Part shown: positions 42,319-50,999 of the stretch, piece after piece
How the letters are laid out: every line of letters starts with the position of its first letter
Numbering within the stretch: position 1 is the stretch's first letter
Assembly (NCBI RefSeq): GCF_024362405.1
Contig: NZ_CP101454.1
Coordinates: forward strand, 2,542,001-2,606,000
Origin: Halorarius litoreus
GTDB lineage: Archaea > Halobacteriota > Halobacteria > Halobacteriales > Haloarculaceae
Direction of reading: 5' to 3'
Length of the DNA stretch: 64,000 bases
The notes under the pieces: model-generated
Told to the model about the DNA's origin: nothing
Databases searched by the model: none
What the model saw: only the letters and a program-made list of their open reading frames with translations
Program-made: the position numbers and the translations under genes

Positions 42319-42894
42319 TCAGAACTCGTAGTCGACGGTGACCGGGGTCTTCCCCTCGTCGCCCTCAGGGTTGTACGCTTCGACGACGGCGGCGATGGCC
42401 TCGACGACCCCGTCGGGGTCGAGCCGCGAGGTGTTCAACACGAGGTCGTAGATGGAGAGGTCGTGGATGTCGATGCCGTAGTACTCCTCGTAGCGCTTGG
42501 CCTCGCTCTCGGCGCGCTCGCGCGTCTCGGTCTCCGCGAGCTCCGTGGGTTTGTCCTCGCGTTCGGAGATCCGCTGGGCGCGCACGCCGATCGGCGCGTC
42601 GAGCCACACGCGGAAGTCCGCGTGTTCGCCGGCCATCCAGCCCGCGAGTCGCGATTCGAGCACGAGGTCGTCTCGCTCGGCGGCAACGTCGCGGAGGCGG
42701 CGGTCGAGGTCCCGGTCGATCTGGTCGTCGGTCTCGGCGTGCTTGTTGAGTTCGAGCGGGGTCATCCCCTTCTCGGCGGCGAGGTCGCGGAAGATGTCGC
42801 CCCCGGAGACGTGGTCGTAGCCCAGGCGGGCGGCGAGCGCCTTCGCCGCCGTGGACTTCCCACTCCCGGCAGGGCCCGAGATGGTAATCAGCAT
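42319..42894 (-). CDS. cmk: Cytidylate kinase
   Basis: A 191-residue archaeal CMP kinase that phosphorylates CMP or dCMP. P-loop GPAGSGKST at residues 7-15, NMP-binding [14 protein letters not shown] and the lid-arm [14 protein letters not shown] are all present. It sits in the truB-cmk-DUF106-adk order common to archaeal genomes. Confidence 0.92.
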   Translation of the reverse strand: MLITISGPAGSGKSTAAKALAARLGYDHVSGGDIFRDLAAEKGMTPLELNKHAETDDQIDRDLDRRLRDVAAERDDLVLESRLAGWMAGEHADFRVWLDAPIGVRAQRISEREDKPTELAETETRERAESEAKRYEEYYGIDIHDLSIYDLVLNTSRLDPDGVVEAIAAVVEAYNPEGDEGKTPVTVDYEF

Positions 42895-42988
42895 GTTCCC
42901 TCTCGGGCGGTCGCCCTAAAATGGATTACTCTTCATCGGCCCCGTGTGGGCCGCTCGCGTGCGGCCCAGTGTGAAGCGGGTGGGCCGA

Positions 42989-43864
42989 TTACGTCGGCGT
43001 CGTCTGGATGTTCAGCGCCTTCCGGATGAGCTGTGTGAAGCTCATCGAACACAGGAAGTACCAGACGATCCACGCCTGCAGTGGCCCGAGGATGCCCTGC
43101 TTCCACGTCACCTCACCGACCAGCGGCATGATGAACGTCTCGGGCAGGACGGCCTGCGGCGTGAGGATCATCCAGTACATCCAGAGGAACACCGGAATCG
43201 TGAGCAGCATGATCCACACCATCGGGCGGAACTGCTCTTTGAACATCCCGAGGTTGTCGCCCATCGCCTCCATCTGCTCCTCCTGGATCTTGTCGAGCTC
43301 GTCGTCGTCACCGCGCTCCTGCGCCTCCTTGCGGCGCTCCTGGATGTCCTTCATGCGCTGCTGGTACTCGGACATCTTGTCCATGTCCATGAGGTTCGCC
43401 TGCAGCAGCGTGGAGTAGAGCCCGGTGAACGTCGCCAACACGAGGACGACCGCGTAGAACGGGAGCACCTGGTCGAGCGGCCCGAGGAAGATGTCGATCG
43501 TGGAGCCGATGGCGTTGCGCACCGAGGCGATGGAGTAGCCTGCGAACAGCCCGACGGCACCGAGCGCCGCGAGCTTGTCGTACTTCGACCACGAGGAGTC
43601 GTCTTCGACCTCCGGCAGGTCGATGTCGTCGTCCTCGAGCGCCGAGCGGATGGCGTCCCGGTCGGCCAGGTTGAACCCGTCGCCGTCGTTCGCGTCCACG
43701 AGAATGCCCTTCTCGATGAGTCGACCCCACTGCCCACTGGTGAGCTCGTCGGACACGGCCCCCCACTCCACGGGGTCGTCCTGTTCGAGGAGGTACTCGA
43801 TGGAGTCCCGCATCTCGCGGTCCTCCCGGACGAGGTCCTCGACCTTCCCAGCTATTCGTGCCAT
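42989..43864 (-). CDS. DUF106 (EMC3/TMCO1-like) membrane protein
   Basis: A 291-residue protein of the archaeal DUF106 family, related to Oxa1/EMC3-type insertases. It starts at ATG 43,864 (MARIAGKVEDLVRED). The cytosolic N-terminal half is helical and acidic, then a hydrophobic start near residue 125, a coiled coil MDMDKMSEYQQRMKDIQERR around residue 165, and three membrane spans in the last 90 residues. Insertion of membrane proteins is inferred from the family. Neighbour order with cmk is conserved in archaea. Confidence 0.85.
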   Translation of the reverse strand: MARIAGKVEDLVREDREMRDSIEYLLEQDDPVEWGAVSDELTSGQWGRLIEKGILVDANDGDGFNLADRDAIRSALEDDDIDLPEVEDDSSWSKYDKLAALGAVGLFAGYSIASVRNAIGSTIDIFLGPLDQVLPFYAVVLVLATFTGLYSTLLQANLMDMDKMSEYQQRMKDIQERRKEAQERGDDDELDKIQEEQMEAMGDNLGMFKEQFRPMVWIMLLTIPVFLWMYWMILTPQAVLPETFIMPLVGEVTWKQGILGPLQAWIVWYFLCSMSFTQLIRKALNIQTTPT

Positions 43865-43916
43865 TACCCCTCTTTGCAATCGCGCGCTCTTGAACCTTTT
43901 ACTCCCGTGCTCATGC

Positions 43917-44315
43917 TCAGGTCGCGTCCGACGGCTCCGCCCTGATGACGCCGTCGAACGACCCCGTCAACACGACTGCGCCGTCGTCCTCGCGGACGTA
44001 CTCCAGCTCCGCGGCGACCTCCCAGCCGTCCTCGCGCGGCTCGACGGTGGGGAACTGTGTCGCACACCGGACCGTCTCGCCGGTGTAGACGGGCTTGCGG
44101 AACCGGTAGGTCATCGTCCGCGCGAGGACGTTGTACCGTCCGCCGACTTCGGCGGCGAGTGACGCCGTCAACAGCCCGTGGACGAGCAGCCGTCCCGCCT
44201 CGTCCGCCTCGAGGTGGTGGTCGCCGCGGTCACCAGTCGCCTCGGCGAACTGTCGGACGTCGCGGTGCTCGAACGTGCGGGTCACCGTGACGACGTCTCC
44301 CTCCGAGAGGTCCAT
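43917..44315 (-). CDS. MaoC-like hotdog-fold protein
   Basis: A 132-residue single hotdog domain: VVTVTRTFEHRDVRQFAEATGD, LVHGLLTASLAAEVGGRY and TMTYRFRKPVYTGETV. This matches MaoC-like acyl-CoA dehydratases, but the hydratase catalytic motif (Asp/His) is only partly conserved. It lies between DUF106 and the small winged-helix gene, same strand. A role in fatty-acyl or polyhydroxyalkanoate metabolism is inferred only from the family. Confidence 0.75.
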   Translation of the reverse strand: MDLSEGDVVTVTRTFEHRDVRQFAEATGDRGDHHLEADEAGRLLVHGLLTASLAAEVGGRYNVLARTMTYRFRKPVYTGETVRCATQFPTVEPREDGWEVAAELEYVREDDGAVVLTGSFDGVIRAEPSDAT

Positions 44316-44355
44316 ACCTACAGCTCAGGCGAGCGTGAGAAAGGTCTGTCGGGGG

Positions 44356-44595
44356 TCAGAAGACGTAGGGGTCGTCCGCGCCCGCCTGCTCGGGGACGAA
44401 CCAGTAGCCGTCGGTGTCCTGTTCGACCTCACCGCTCGCCCGGAGCGCCTCCAGTCGCTCTTCGGCCTCATCCTCGGGGAGGGCCATCGCCGCCGCCACG
44501 CTGCGCGTGGTGACGCCGTCGCTCCGCTCTACTACCTGCAGCACCTCGTCGCCAGGTGCACCGTCGTCGAAGTCACCGAACTCGTCGTCGTACAT
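44356..44595 (-). CDS. Small winged-helix-like protein
   Basis: A 79-residue protein from ATG at 44,595 (MYDDEFGDFDDGAPGDEVL). Residues 20-65 form helix-turn-helix-like VVERSDGVTTRSVAAAMAL and a wing strand EVEQDTDGYWFVPEQ. It resembles small haloarchaeal regulatory wHTH proteins. Short acidic tails flank it. It is in the gap between adk and the MaoC-like gene. Confidence 0.7.
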   Translation of the reverse strand: MYDDEFGDFDDGAPGDEVLQVVERSDGVTTRSVAAAMALPEDEAEERLEALRASGEVEQDTDGYWFVPEQAGADDPYVF

Positions 44596-44665
44596 ACCTC
44601 CGAGTCGCGGGTGGGGGTACAAGAACCTATCGTGACCCGGAGTAGCCCGGGAGCGGGTCTGAAAC

Positions 44666-45313
44666 TCAGACGCGCTCGTCGATGGCCGCCTGCACGTTCG
44701 CCCAGACCTCATCGGGCGTTCCCTCGCCGTCGACCTCGGCGAACGCCTCGGTGCCATCGTAGTATTCGATGACCGGTTCGGTGTTCTCGCGGAACACCCG
44801 GAGGCGCTCGCGGACGGTCTCCTCGGTATCGTCCTCGCGCTGGACGAGCTCACCGCCACACTCGTCACAGACGCCCTCGACCTCGGGCTGGTCGAACTCG
44901 ACGTGGTAGTTCGCACCGCACTCCGAGCAGACCCGCCGGCCGGTGAGCCGGTCGACCAGCTCCTCCTCGCTCACGTCGAACACGAGGATGACGTCGAGCT
45001 CCGTCCGCTCGTCGAGGAACTCCGCTTGGTCGATGTTGCGGGGGTAGCCGTCGAGGACGAAGCCGTCGGCCTCTTCGAGTGCGGTGACGACGATTTCGTT
45101 GACGACGGCGTCGGGCACGAGTTCGCCCGCGTCCATGTACTCGCCGGGCGTGTCGTACTCCAGGCCCAGCTCGGAGATGTCCATCCCCTTGTTCGCACGG
45201 AGGGCGTCCCCGGTCGTGATGTGGTCGACACTGTACTCGTCGACGATTCGCTTGCTCTGTGTGCCTTTTCCGGCACCCGGCGCGCCGAGCAGCAGTACGC
45301 GTGGCTGGCTCAT
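44666..45313 (-). CDS. adk: Adenylate kinase
   Basis: A 215-residue ATP:AMP phosphotransferase. P-loop [10 protein letters not shown] at residues 10-19, AMP-binding [10 protein letters not shown], lid zinc ligands [10 protein letters not shown] and VCDECGG, and DGYPRN are all present. The long zinc-lid form is typical. It starts at ATG 45,313 and is divergent from a methyltransferase gene 91 bases away. Confidence 0.95.
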   Translation of the reverse strand: MSQPRVLLLGAPGAGKGTQSKRIVDEYSVDHITTGDALRANKGMDISELGLEYDTPGEYMDAGELVPDAVVNEIVVTALEEADGFVLDGYPRNIDQAEFLDERTELDVILVFDVSEEELVDRLTGRRVCSECGANYHVEFDQPEVEGVCDECGGELVQREDDTEETVRERLRVFRENTEPVIEYYDGTEAFAEVDGEGTPDEVWANVQAAIDERV

Positions 45314-45404
45314 GTCAGCGGCTTCGCGGGGGGTCCGTAAAACGTTGAAGAAACGCGCCGACTTTTGCGGAAGCTTCGAGTCGGTGCGCAGACACGAGGT
45401 TCGC

Positions 45405-46001
45405 ATGGACCCCGTCGACCGCACCCGCCGGACGTACGACGCCGTCGCCGAGACGTACCACGAGCGGACCGGCGACATCGATGCGCTCCTCCCCGCGATG
45501 GACCGGCTCGTCGACGCGCTGCCCGACCACCCTCGTGTCCTCGACGCCGGCTGTGGCCCCGGGCGGGACGCCGACTGGTTGACCGAGCGCGGCGCACGGG
45601 TCGTCGGCGTCGACTTCGCTGGGGGCCAACTCCGGCTCGCTACCCTGGAGGCCCCCGATGCCCTCCTCGTCCAGGGTGACCTGCGCTCGCTCCCCCTCCG
45701 CGACGACAGCGTCGACGGCGTCTGGGCCGTCGCGTCGCTCATCCACGTTCCGGACGAGTCGCTCGACGACGCGCTCACAGAACTCCACCGGGTCTGCCGT
45801 CCCGGTGGCACGCTGTTCACCTCGATGAAACCCGGGGCGGAGGGGGCGATGGAGCACACGTACGGCTACGACACCGACACGGGGCGGCTCTTCGTCTTCC
45901 ACGAACCGGAGCCGTTCGCCGACCGGCTCCGCGACGCCGGGTTCACCGTCGAGTCGGTCGAGCCCGAACCGGCGTGGTTCCGGGTGTGGGCCCGGGCGTG
46001 A
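45405..46001 (+). CDS. SAM-dependent methyltransferase (class I)
   Basis: A 198-residue small-molecule methyltransferase. Motif I is [15 protein letters not shown] near residue 45, motif [14 protein letters not shown], motif [14 protein letters not shown], and [13 protein letters not shown] near residue 145. Acceptor unknown. It starts at ATG 45,405. Confidence 0.82.
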   Translation: MDPVDRTRRTYDAVAETYHERTGDIDALLPAMDRLVDALPDHPRVLDAGCGPGRDADWLTERGARVVGVDFAGGQLRLATLEAPDALLVQGDLRSLPLRDDSVDGVWAVASLIHVPDESLDDALTELHRVCRPGGTLFTSMKPGAEGAMEHTYGYDTDTGRLFVFHEPEPFADRLRDAGFTVESVEPEPAWFRVWARA

Positions 46002-46052
46002 GGTCGCCACCGTGACGCGAGGGGTTTTCAGCCCCGGCGCCGAACCCCGACC

Positions 46053-46403
46053 ATGGCCGAGCCGGCCACCACCCCCACCGACCGTCGGAAGCTCGTCGTC
46101 AGCGCCGTGCTGACCCACCGGAAGCAGGGCACACCGGCCGTGTTCCACGCCGATGGCGTTCGCCTCGCGTACGACGACCGGCTGCTGGAACTGTCGGTCT
46201 CGCCGGCCGCCCGCGACCGCCTCGACGACCTCCTCGCCGAGTACCCCGTGTTCAAGGTGAAACAGCCGGAGACTAGGAAGGCGCCCGATGGGACGGTGTT
46301 CGTCTCTGCGATTGCAGACCCGAAGCACCTCGCAGACTTCGTCGAGGACTGCTTCCGCCGGGTGTACGAACGCGAGAAGGCGTACGCGCTGACGGTCGAC
46401 TGA
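46053..46403 (+). CDS. Conserved haloarchaeal hypothetical protein (DUF7123-like)
   Basis: A 116-residue alpha-beta protein: RRKLVVSAVLTHRKQGTPA, GVRLAYDDRLLELSVSPA and VFVSAIADPKHLADFVEDCF. It resembles a widely conserved haloarchaeal protein of unknown function; the family assignment is tentative. It lies 41 bases upstream of trkA on the same strand, possibly co-transcribed. Confidence 0.7.
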   Translation: MAEPATTPTDRRKLVVSAVLTHRKQGTPAVFHADGVRLAYDDRLLELSVSPAARDRLDDLLAEYPVFKVKQPETRKAPDGTVFVSAIADPKHLADFVEDCFRRVYEREKAYALTVD

Positions 46404-46444
46404 ATGGGTAGGTTTTCAGTAGCCCCCCGAGTACCGACGGCCGG

Positions 46445-47125
46445 ATGTATATCGTCATCGTCGGCGCGGGCGACATCGGTACCCCGCTCATCGAGATCGC
46501 CACCCGGGGTGGCAACGAGGTCGTCGTCGTCGAGAACGACCCCGAGCGGGCCGACCGCGCGGCGACCACCTTCGACTGTCTCGTCATCGAGGCCGACGCG
46601 ACGCTGAAGGAGACGCTCGTCGACGCGGGCGCCGACCGCGCGGACGCTATCATCTCGACGACCGACCAGGACGCGACCAACATCATGGTCAGCCTGCTCG
46701 CGGGCGAACTCGAGGTGCCCGAAATCGTGAGCGTGGTCCACGACCCCCAGCACATGGGGCTGTTCGAGCGCATCGGCGTCAACACGATGCAGAACCCCCA
46801 GCGGCTCATCGCGGACTACCTCTACCGCGCGGTCAAGCGCCCCTCGCTCGTCGACTACATGCGCATCGGCGAGCAGGCGGAGGTGTTCGAGATCATCGTC
46901 GGCGAGCGCGCGCCCATCGCCGGGCTGACGCTCGCGGAGGCCGCGGACGGGGGCCTCCTCCGCAGCGACATGCTCGTCGTCGCCATCGAGCGTGACGGCG
47001 AGGGCTCCCCGATTACCCCGCGCGGCGGCACGCACATCGAGCCGGGCGACCTCCTCACGGTCTACTCCGCGGAGGGGGCGACGCCCGAGGTGACCGACGT
47101 GTTCGGCCACTACGAGGACCACTGA
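46445..47125 (+). CDS. trkA: TrkA-type potassium uptake NAD-binding subunit
   Basis: A 226-residue KTN/RCK protein that gates a Trk potassium transporter. It has the dinucleotide-binding VGAGDIGTPL, EVVVVENDPERADRA and DAIISTTDQDATN, and a TrkA-C domain with IVGERAPIAGLTLAEAAD. It is followed three bases later by trkH. In haloarchaea, several such paralogues respond to salt. Confidence 0.9.
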   Translation: MYIVIVGAGDIGTPLIEIATRGGNEVVVVENDPERADRAATTFDCLVIEADATLKETLVDAGADRADAIISTTDQDATNIMVSLLAGELEVPEIVSVVHDPQHMGLFERIGVNTMQNPQRLIADYLYRAVKRPSLVDYMRIGEQAEVFEIIVGERAPIAGLTLAEAADGGLLRSDMLVVAIERDGEGSPITPRGGTHIEPGDLLTVYSAEGATPEVTDVFGHYEDH

Positions 47126-47128
47126 GGG

Positions 47129-48808
47129 ATGAGCCGGCGCACCGGTGTGAACGGGCTCTCGGCGGACCTCGCCACCATCGTCCGCGACGTGGGCTCGCTA
47201 CTGCTCATCCAGGCGCTGATGATGTCGGTCAGCGTGCTGGTCGCGCTCGCCTTCCGCGAGTGGACGGTCGCGCTGGCGTTCCTCACCGCGGGCGGGCTCA
47301 CCGCGAGCGTCGGCGGGTTCGTCCGGTGGCGGTTCGACGACGCGCCCGCCCCGCTGATGAAACACGGGATGGTCATCGCCGCCGCGGGCTGGTTCACGAC
47401 GGCGGTCTTCGGGGCGCTCCCGCTCCTGCTGGCCGCGCACTTCACGCCCGTCGAGGCCTACGTGGCGTTCGTTCCCGCGGGCGCAGGTTGGGAGCCGGCG
47501 ACCGTCCTCGGCGTCTCCTCCCGCTCCTCCCTCGTCTACTTCCGTCACCCGCTGCACGCGCTGTTCGAGTCGATGTCCGGATGGACCGGCTCGGGGCTCA
47601 CGATGGCCGTCCACGAGCCGTCGCTCCCTCGGGCGGTCCAGTGGTGGCGGTCGTTCATCCAGTGGGTCGGCGGCGTGGGTGTCATCGTCCTCACCGTCTC
47701 CATCCTCGCGCGTCCGGGGTCGGGCAGTTACGCGCTGTACCGCTCTGAGGCCCGCGAGGAGAAGATTCACCCCAGCATCGTCTCGACGGTCCGGACGGTC
47801 TGGAAGATCTTCGTCGCGTACACCGTCCTCTCGGTGGCTGTCCTCTTTCTCGCCATCGTCGCCTCGCCGTACGGCTCGCGACTCCCCTTGTGGGAGGCCG
47901 GCTGGCAGGCGCTCAACCACGCGATGACCGGGCTCTCGACCGGCGGGTTCTCCGTCACGGACAACTCCATCGGAACGTACAACAGCCCGCTCATCGAGAC
48001 GGTGCTCCTCCCGGTGATGACGCTCGGCGCCATCGCGTTCCCGATTCACTACGCCGTCCTCAGGGACCGGGACTTCGGCCGGCTCGTCGGTGACCTCCAG
48101 ACGAAGTGGCTGTTCGTGCTGCTCGCCGCCGGCTCGCTCCTCCTGGTGCTCCAGAACGCCGTGTTCACCGCACCCGGCGACGGCTTCGGCGCCGTCGTCG
48201 AGGTGCCCGCCGCGCTCGCGTCCCTGGTGTCGGTCGGTGAACTCGACGCGGGCCGCGACGCCGTCTTCCAGTTCGTGAGCGCGCTCACCTGCACAGGGTT
48301 CCAGTCGTCGCCCATCGGGAACTGGTCCGACGGCGGGAAACTCGTGGTGAGCGTGGCGATGACGCTCGGCGGCGCCGCCGGGTCGACCGTGGGTGGCATC
48401 AAGATCATCCGTGGCTACACCATCGCCAAGGGGATCCGCTGGCAGTTCCACCGCGTGTTCCTCCCGGCGAACGCCGTCGTCACCACCACTATCGGCGACC
48501 GCACGCTCAGACGCGACGCGATGGAGCGGGAGTTCTCCGAGGCCGCCATCGTCTCGTTCCTCTGGGTCATCGTGCTGCTCGCCTCCAGCCTGCTGCTCGT
48601 GAACGTCGCGTCCGGGTTCTCCTACGCCGACGCGCTGTTCGAGGTCGCGTCCGCACAGGGGAACGTCGGGCTCTCGACGGGCATCACCGGCCCCACGATG
48701 CCCCGGCTCGCAGAGGTGATGTTCCTCTTCAACATGTGGGTCGGCCGGCTCGAAATCATCCCCGTGCTCGTGTTCGCCCGCGCGGCCCTCTACGGGCTCG
48801 ACCCCTGA
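47129..48808 (+). CDS. trkH: TrkH-family potassium uptake protein
   Basis: A 559-residue polytopic protein of the Trk/Ktr/HKT superfamily. Selectivity-filter-like segments are visible: SMSGWTGSGLTM, MTGLSTGGFSV, TCTGFQSSP and AQGNVGLSTG. Around ten or more spans are present. The pair trkA-trkH, three bases apart, forms the potassium uptake unit needed for high internal potassium in halophiles. Confidence 0.92.
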   Translation: MSRRTGVNGLSADLATIVRDVGSLLLIQALMMSVSVLVALAFREWTVALAFLTAGGLTASVGGFVRWRFDDAPAPLMKHGMVIAAAGWFTTAVFGALPLLLAAHFTPVEAYVAFVPAGAGWEPATVLGVSSRSSLVYFRHPLHALFESMSGWTGSGLTMAVHEPSLPRAVQWWRSFIQWVGGVGVIVLTVSILARPGSGSYALYRSEAREEKIHPSIVSTVRTVWKIFVAYTVLSVAVLFLAIVASPYGSRLPLWEAGWQALNHAMTGLSTGGFSVTDNSIGTYNSPLIETVLLPVMTLGAIAFPIHYAVLRDRDFGRLVGDLQTKWLFVLLAAGSLLLVLQNAVFTAPGDGFGAVVEVPAALASLVSVGELDAGRDAVFQFVSALTCTGFQSSPIGNWSDGGKLVVSVAMTLGGAAGSTVGGIKIIRGYTIAKGIRWQFHRVFLPANAVVTTTIGDRTLRRDAMEREFSEAAIVSFLWVIVLLASSLLLVNVASGFSYADALFEVASAQGNVGLSTGITGPTMPRLAEVMFLFNMWVGRLEIIPVLVFARAALYGLDP

Positions 48809-48904
48809 GCGACACGCGCTGGCGTCCCTCCCGCCGCCGCGACGCGAGCCGGCAACCCTCACGTCGGTCGGCACGTACTTTCCGCCGGGGCGCGTTCGAC
48901 CGAC

Positions 48905-49723
48905 ATGGACCACGTCTCCGTTCAGGGCGTCGACGTCCCCGCGCTGGGGCTCGGCACCTGGCGTCTCACCGGCGAGCAGTGTTACGCGACCGTCTCCGCC
49001 GCCCTCCAGCTCGGCTACCGACACATCGACACCGCACAGGCGTACGGCAACGAGCGGCAGGTCGGCGACGCCATCCGCGACAGCCCCGTCGACCGCGAGG
49101 ACGTCTTCCTCGTCACGAAACTCGACTGGGACAACCGCCGGTACGACGACGTGCTTCGCTCCACCGAGGCGTCGCTCGCCCGCCTCGACACCGACACCAT
49201 CGATCTCCTGCTCATCCACGCCCCTCGCCCCGGGGTGCCCGTCGCCGAGACGCTCGACGCGATGAACGAACTCGTCGCCGCCGGCAAAGTCGAGCACATC
49301 GGCGTCTCGAACTTCGACGTCGACCGGCTCCACGAGGCGCGCGAGCTGTCGGACGCGCCCATCTTCGCCGACCAGGTGCAGTTCTCGCCGTACTGGCTCC
49401 AGTCGGCACTCCTCGACTACTGCAACATCCACGACGTGCTCGTCACCGCGTACAGCCCGCTCGCTCACGGCCAGGCCATCGACGACCCCGTCCTCGAAGC
49501 CATCGGGCGCCGCTACGGCAAGTCCGCCGCACAGGTCGCGCTCCGCTGGCTCGTCCAGCAGGAAGGCGTCTGCACCATCCCGAAGGCCACCTCCCACGAG
49601 CATCTGCAGGCGAACATGGACATCTTCGACTTCGAACTCACCCCCGAGGAGATGCGCCGGGCCCGCCGCCCCAACAAGGGGAAGGCGCTGTGGGGGATGG
49701 TCCGCGGCGGCCTACCATTCTAG
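48905..49723 (+). CDS. Aldo/keto reductase
   Basis: A 272-residue NAD(P)H-dependent oxidoreductase. Catalytic signs are DTAQAYGNE (Asp-Tyr), LVTKLDW (Lys) and LLIHAPRP (His), followed by IGVSNFDV and VALRWLVQQEGVCTIPKA. The coenzyme pocket end reads IPKATSHEHLQAN. The substrate is unknown. Length is normal for the family. Confidence 0.9.
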   Translation: MDHVSVQGVDVPALGLGTWRLTGEQCYATVSAALQLGYRHIDTAQAYGNERQVGDAIRDSPVDREDVFLVTKLDWDNRRYDDVLRSTEASLARLDTDTIDLLLIHAPRPGVPVAETLDAMNELVAAGKVEHIGVSNFDVDRLHEARELSDAPIFADQVQFSPYWLQSALLDYCNIHDVLVTAYSPLAHGQAIDDPVLEAIGRRYGKSAAQVALRWLVQQEGVCTIPKATSHEHLQANMDIFDFELTPEEMRRARRPNKGKALWGMVRGGLPF

Positions 49724-49782
49724 CGTCCCGGCAGCGCCCCGGCGGCGCCACGGTATAAGTTAGTTCGTCACCAACCCCCGGT

Positions 49783-50469
49783 ATGGTCACCGAACTTCGC
49801 GAGGGGGTGTGGCGTATCGACTGCGGGAGCGTCAACGCCTACCTCGCAGACGACGACGTCCTCACGCTCGTCGACGCGGGCTGGCCCAACGACGCCGGCA
49901 CCATCCGGCGGGCCGTCGAGGAGGCTGGGTTCATCGTCGGCGACATCGAGCGGATCCTCGTCACACACTACGACCTCGACCACGTCGGCGCCCTCTCGAA
50001 GCTCGGTACCGACGCGCCCATCTACATGGGTGCTGGCGACGTCGGCTTCTACGTCGGCGACGAGAAACCCCCGTTCGGCAACCGGAAGGGCGCCCTCCAG
50101 CGCGTCGCCGGAACGCTCGTCGCCAGACCGGGGCGACAGGTCAAGAGCGTCGCGGACGGCGACACCATCGGCTCGTTCACGGCGTTCCACACGCCCGGCC
50201 ACACGCCCGGCCACACGGCGTACGTCAGCGAGGAACTGAGCGTCGCGTTCGTCGGGGACCTCGTCATGGAGCGCAGCGGGAAGCTCCGGGCCTCGCCGTG
50301 GCACATCAGCTACGACACCGACCGCGTGCACGACTCCATCCACTATCTCGCGGACCAGGAGCCCGCCGTCGAGGTGCTGGCGATGGGCCACGGCACCCCG
50401 TTCGTCCGGAACGGGGCGGTGCGACTCGCGGAACTCGGCGAGGAACTCGAAGCGGCGACGGCGCCCTGA
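49783..50469 (+). CDS. MBL-fold metallo-hydrolase
   Basis: A 228-residue metallo-beta-lactamase fold. The metal motif reads LVTHYDLDHVGAL, with Asp in place of the second His of HxHxDH, a form common in many MBL hydrolases, followed by HTPGHTPGHTAY and the FVGDLVME acid. The C-terminus has MGHGTP. Substrate unknown. A nested hairpin lies between its stop and the convergent DUF7126 gene. Confidence 0.85.
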   Translation: MVTELREGVWRIDCGSVNAYLADDDVLTLVDAGWPNDAGTIRRAVEEAGFIVGDIERILVTHYDLDHVGALSKLGTDAPIYMGAGDVGFYVGDEKPPFGNRKGALQRVAGTLVARPGRQVKSVADGDTIGSFTAFHTPGHTPGHTAYVSEELSVAFVGDLVMERSGKLRASPWHISYDTDRVHDSIHYLADQEPAVEVLAMGHGTPFVRNGAVRLAELGEELEAATAP

Positions 50470-50475
50470 CGCATC

Positions 50476-50548
50476 GGTACTGTCGTGCCTGCCCAGGTCG
50501 ACCGCACGCAGTCGTGCGGTCGAGCCTGCCCTGACGTCCGACAGTACC
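50476..50548. terminator. Nested perfect hairpin between convergent genes
   Basis: Outer arms GGTACTGTCG (50,476-50,485) and CGACAGTACC (50,539-50,548) are a perfect 10-bp pair. Inside, TCGACCGCACG (50,498) and CGTGCGGTCGA (50,513) form an 11-bp stem with a CAGT loop. The outer arm touches the stop of the minus-strand gene. It may end both transcripts. Confidence 0.65.
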
Positions 50549-50883
50549 TACTGCGCGCCGTTCGCGGCGACCTCTTCTGCGACGAAGGCCGGTTCGAGCA
50601 GGTTCGGGTCGAGGATGTGGCCGGCCTGCCCCTTCGCGAACTCCGGCAGCGAGTCGTGCGCGTAGACGACCACGCGAACCTCCGGGTTGAGGTCCTTCGC
50701 CACCGGAATCGACGTGGCGAGCCCGGCGTCGGTGATCACGAGCACGTCCGCGTCGACGATGCCCGCGTCCTCGAGTGCGGGGCGGTCGGCGGTGCCCGTG
50801 GCCCGTGACACTTCGACACCCTCGGCGGTCAGCGCGTCCCCGAGCCCGTCAGAATCAGCGCCCGCGATGACTGCGCGCGTCAT
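50548..50883 (-). CDS. DUF7126-family Rossmann-like protein
   Basis: A 111-residue single-domain protein, often misannotated as CTP synthetase in haloarchaea. It starts MTRAVIAGADSDGLGDAL, has DADVLVITDAGLATSIPVAK and VRVVVYAHDSLPEFAKG, and is TrkA-N-like in layout. The real role is unknown. It is convergent with the MBL gene. Confidence 0.72.
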   Translation of the reverse strand: MTRAVIAGADSDGLGDALTAEGVEVSRATGTADRPALEDAGIVDADVLVITDAGLATSIPVAKDLNPEVRVVVYAHDSLPEFAKGQAGHILDPNLLEPAFVAEEVAANGAQ

Positions 50884-50999
50884 GCTTCGACTCAGCCCAG
50901 CCGCGGGCTTAAGGGTTGCCTCGTCGTCGAGGGCCGAGCCGTGTCACCGTGCATCGTGGTCGCTGGTCCTTTTTTGGTCTCCTGGCCCCTTCTGCCGGT

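Noticed and set aside
47198..49603. An 801-codon open frame on the minus strand
   Set aside because: It is the antisense shadow of the GC-rich trkH and aldo/keto reductase genes, which have clear domains.
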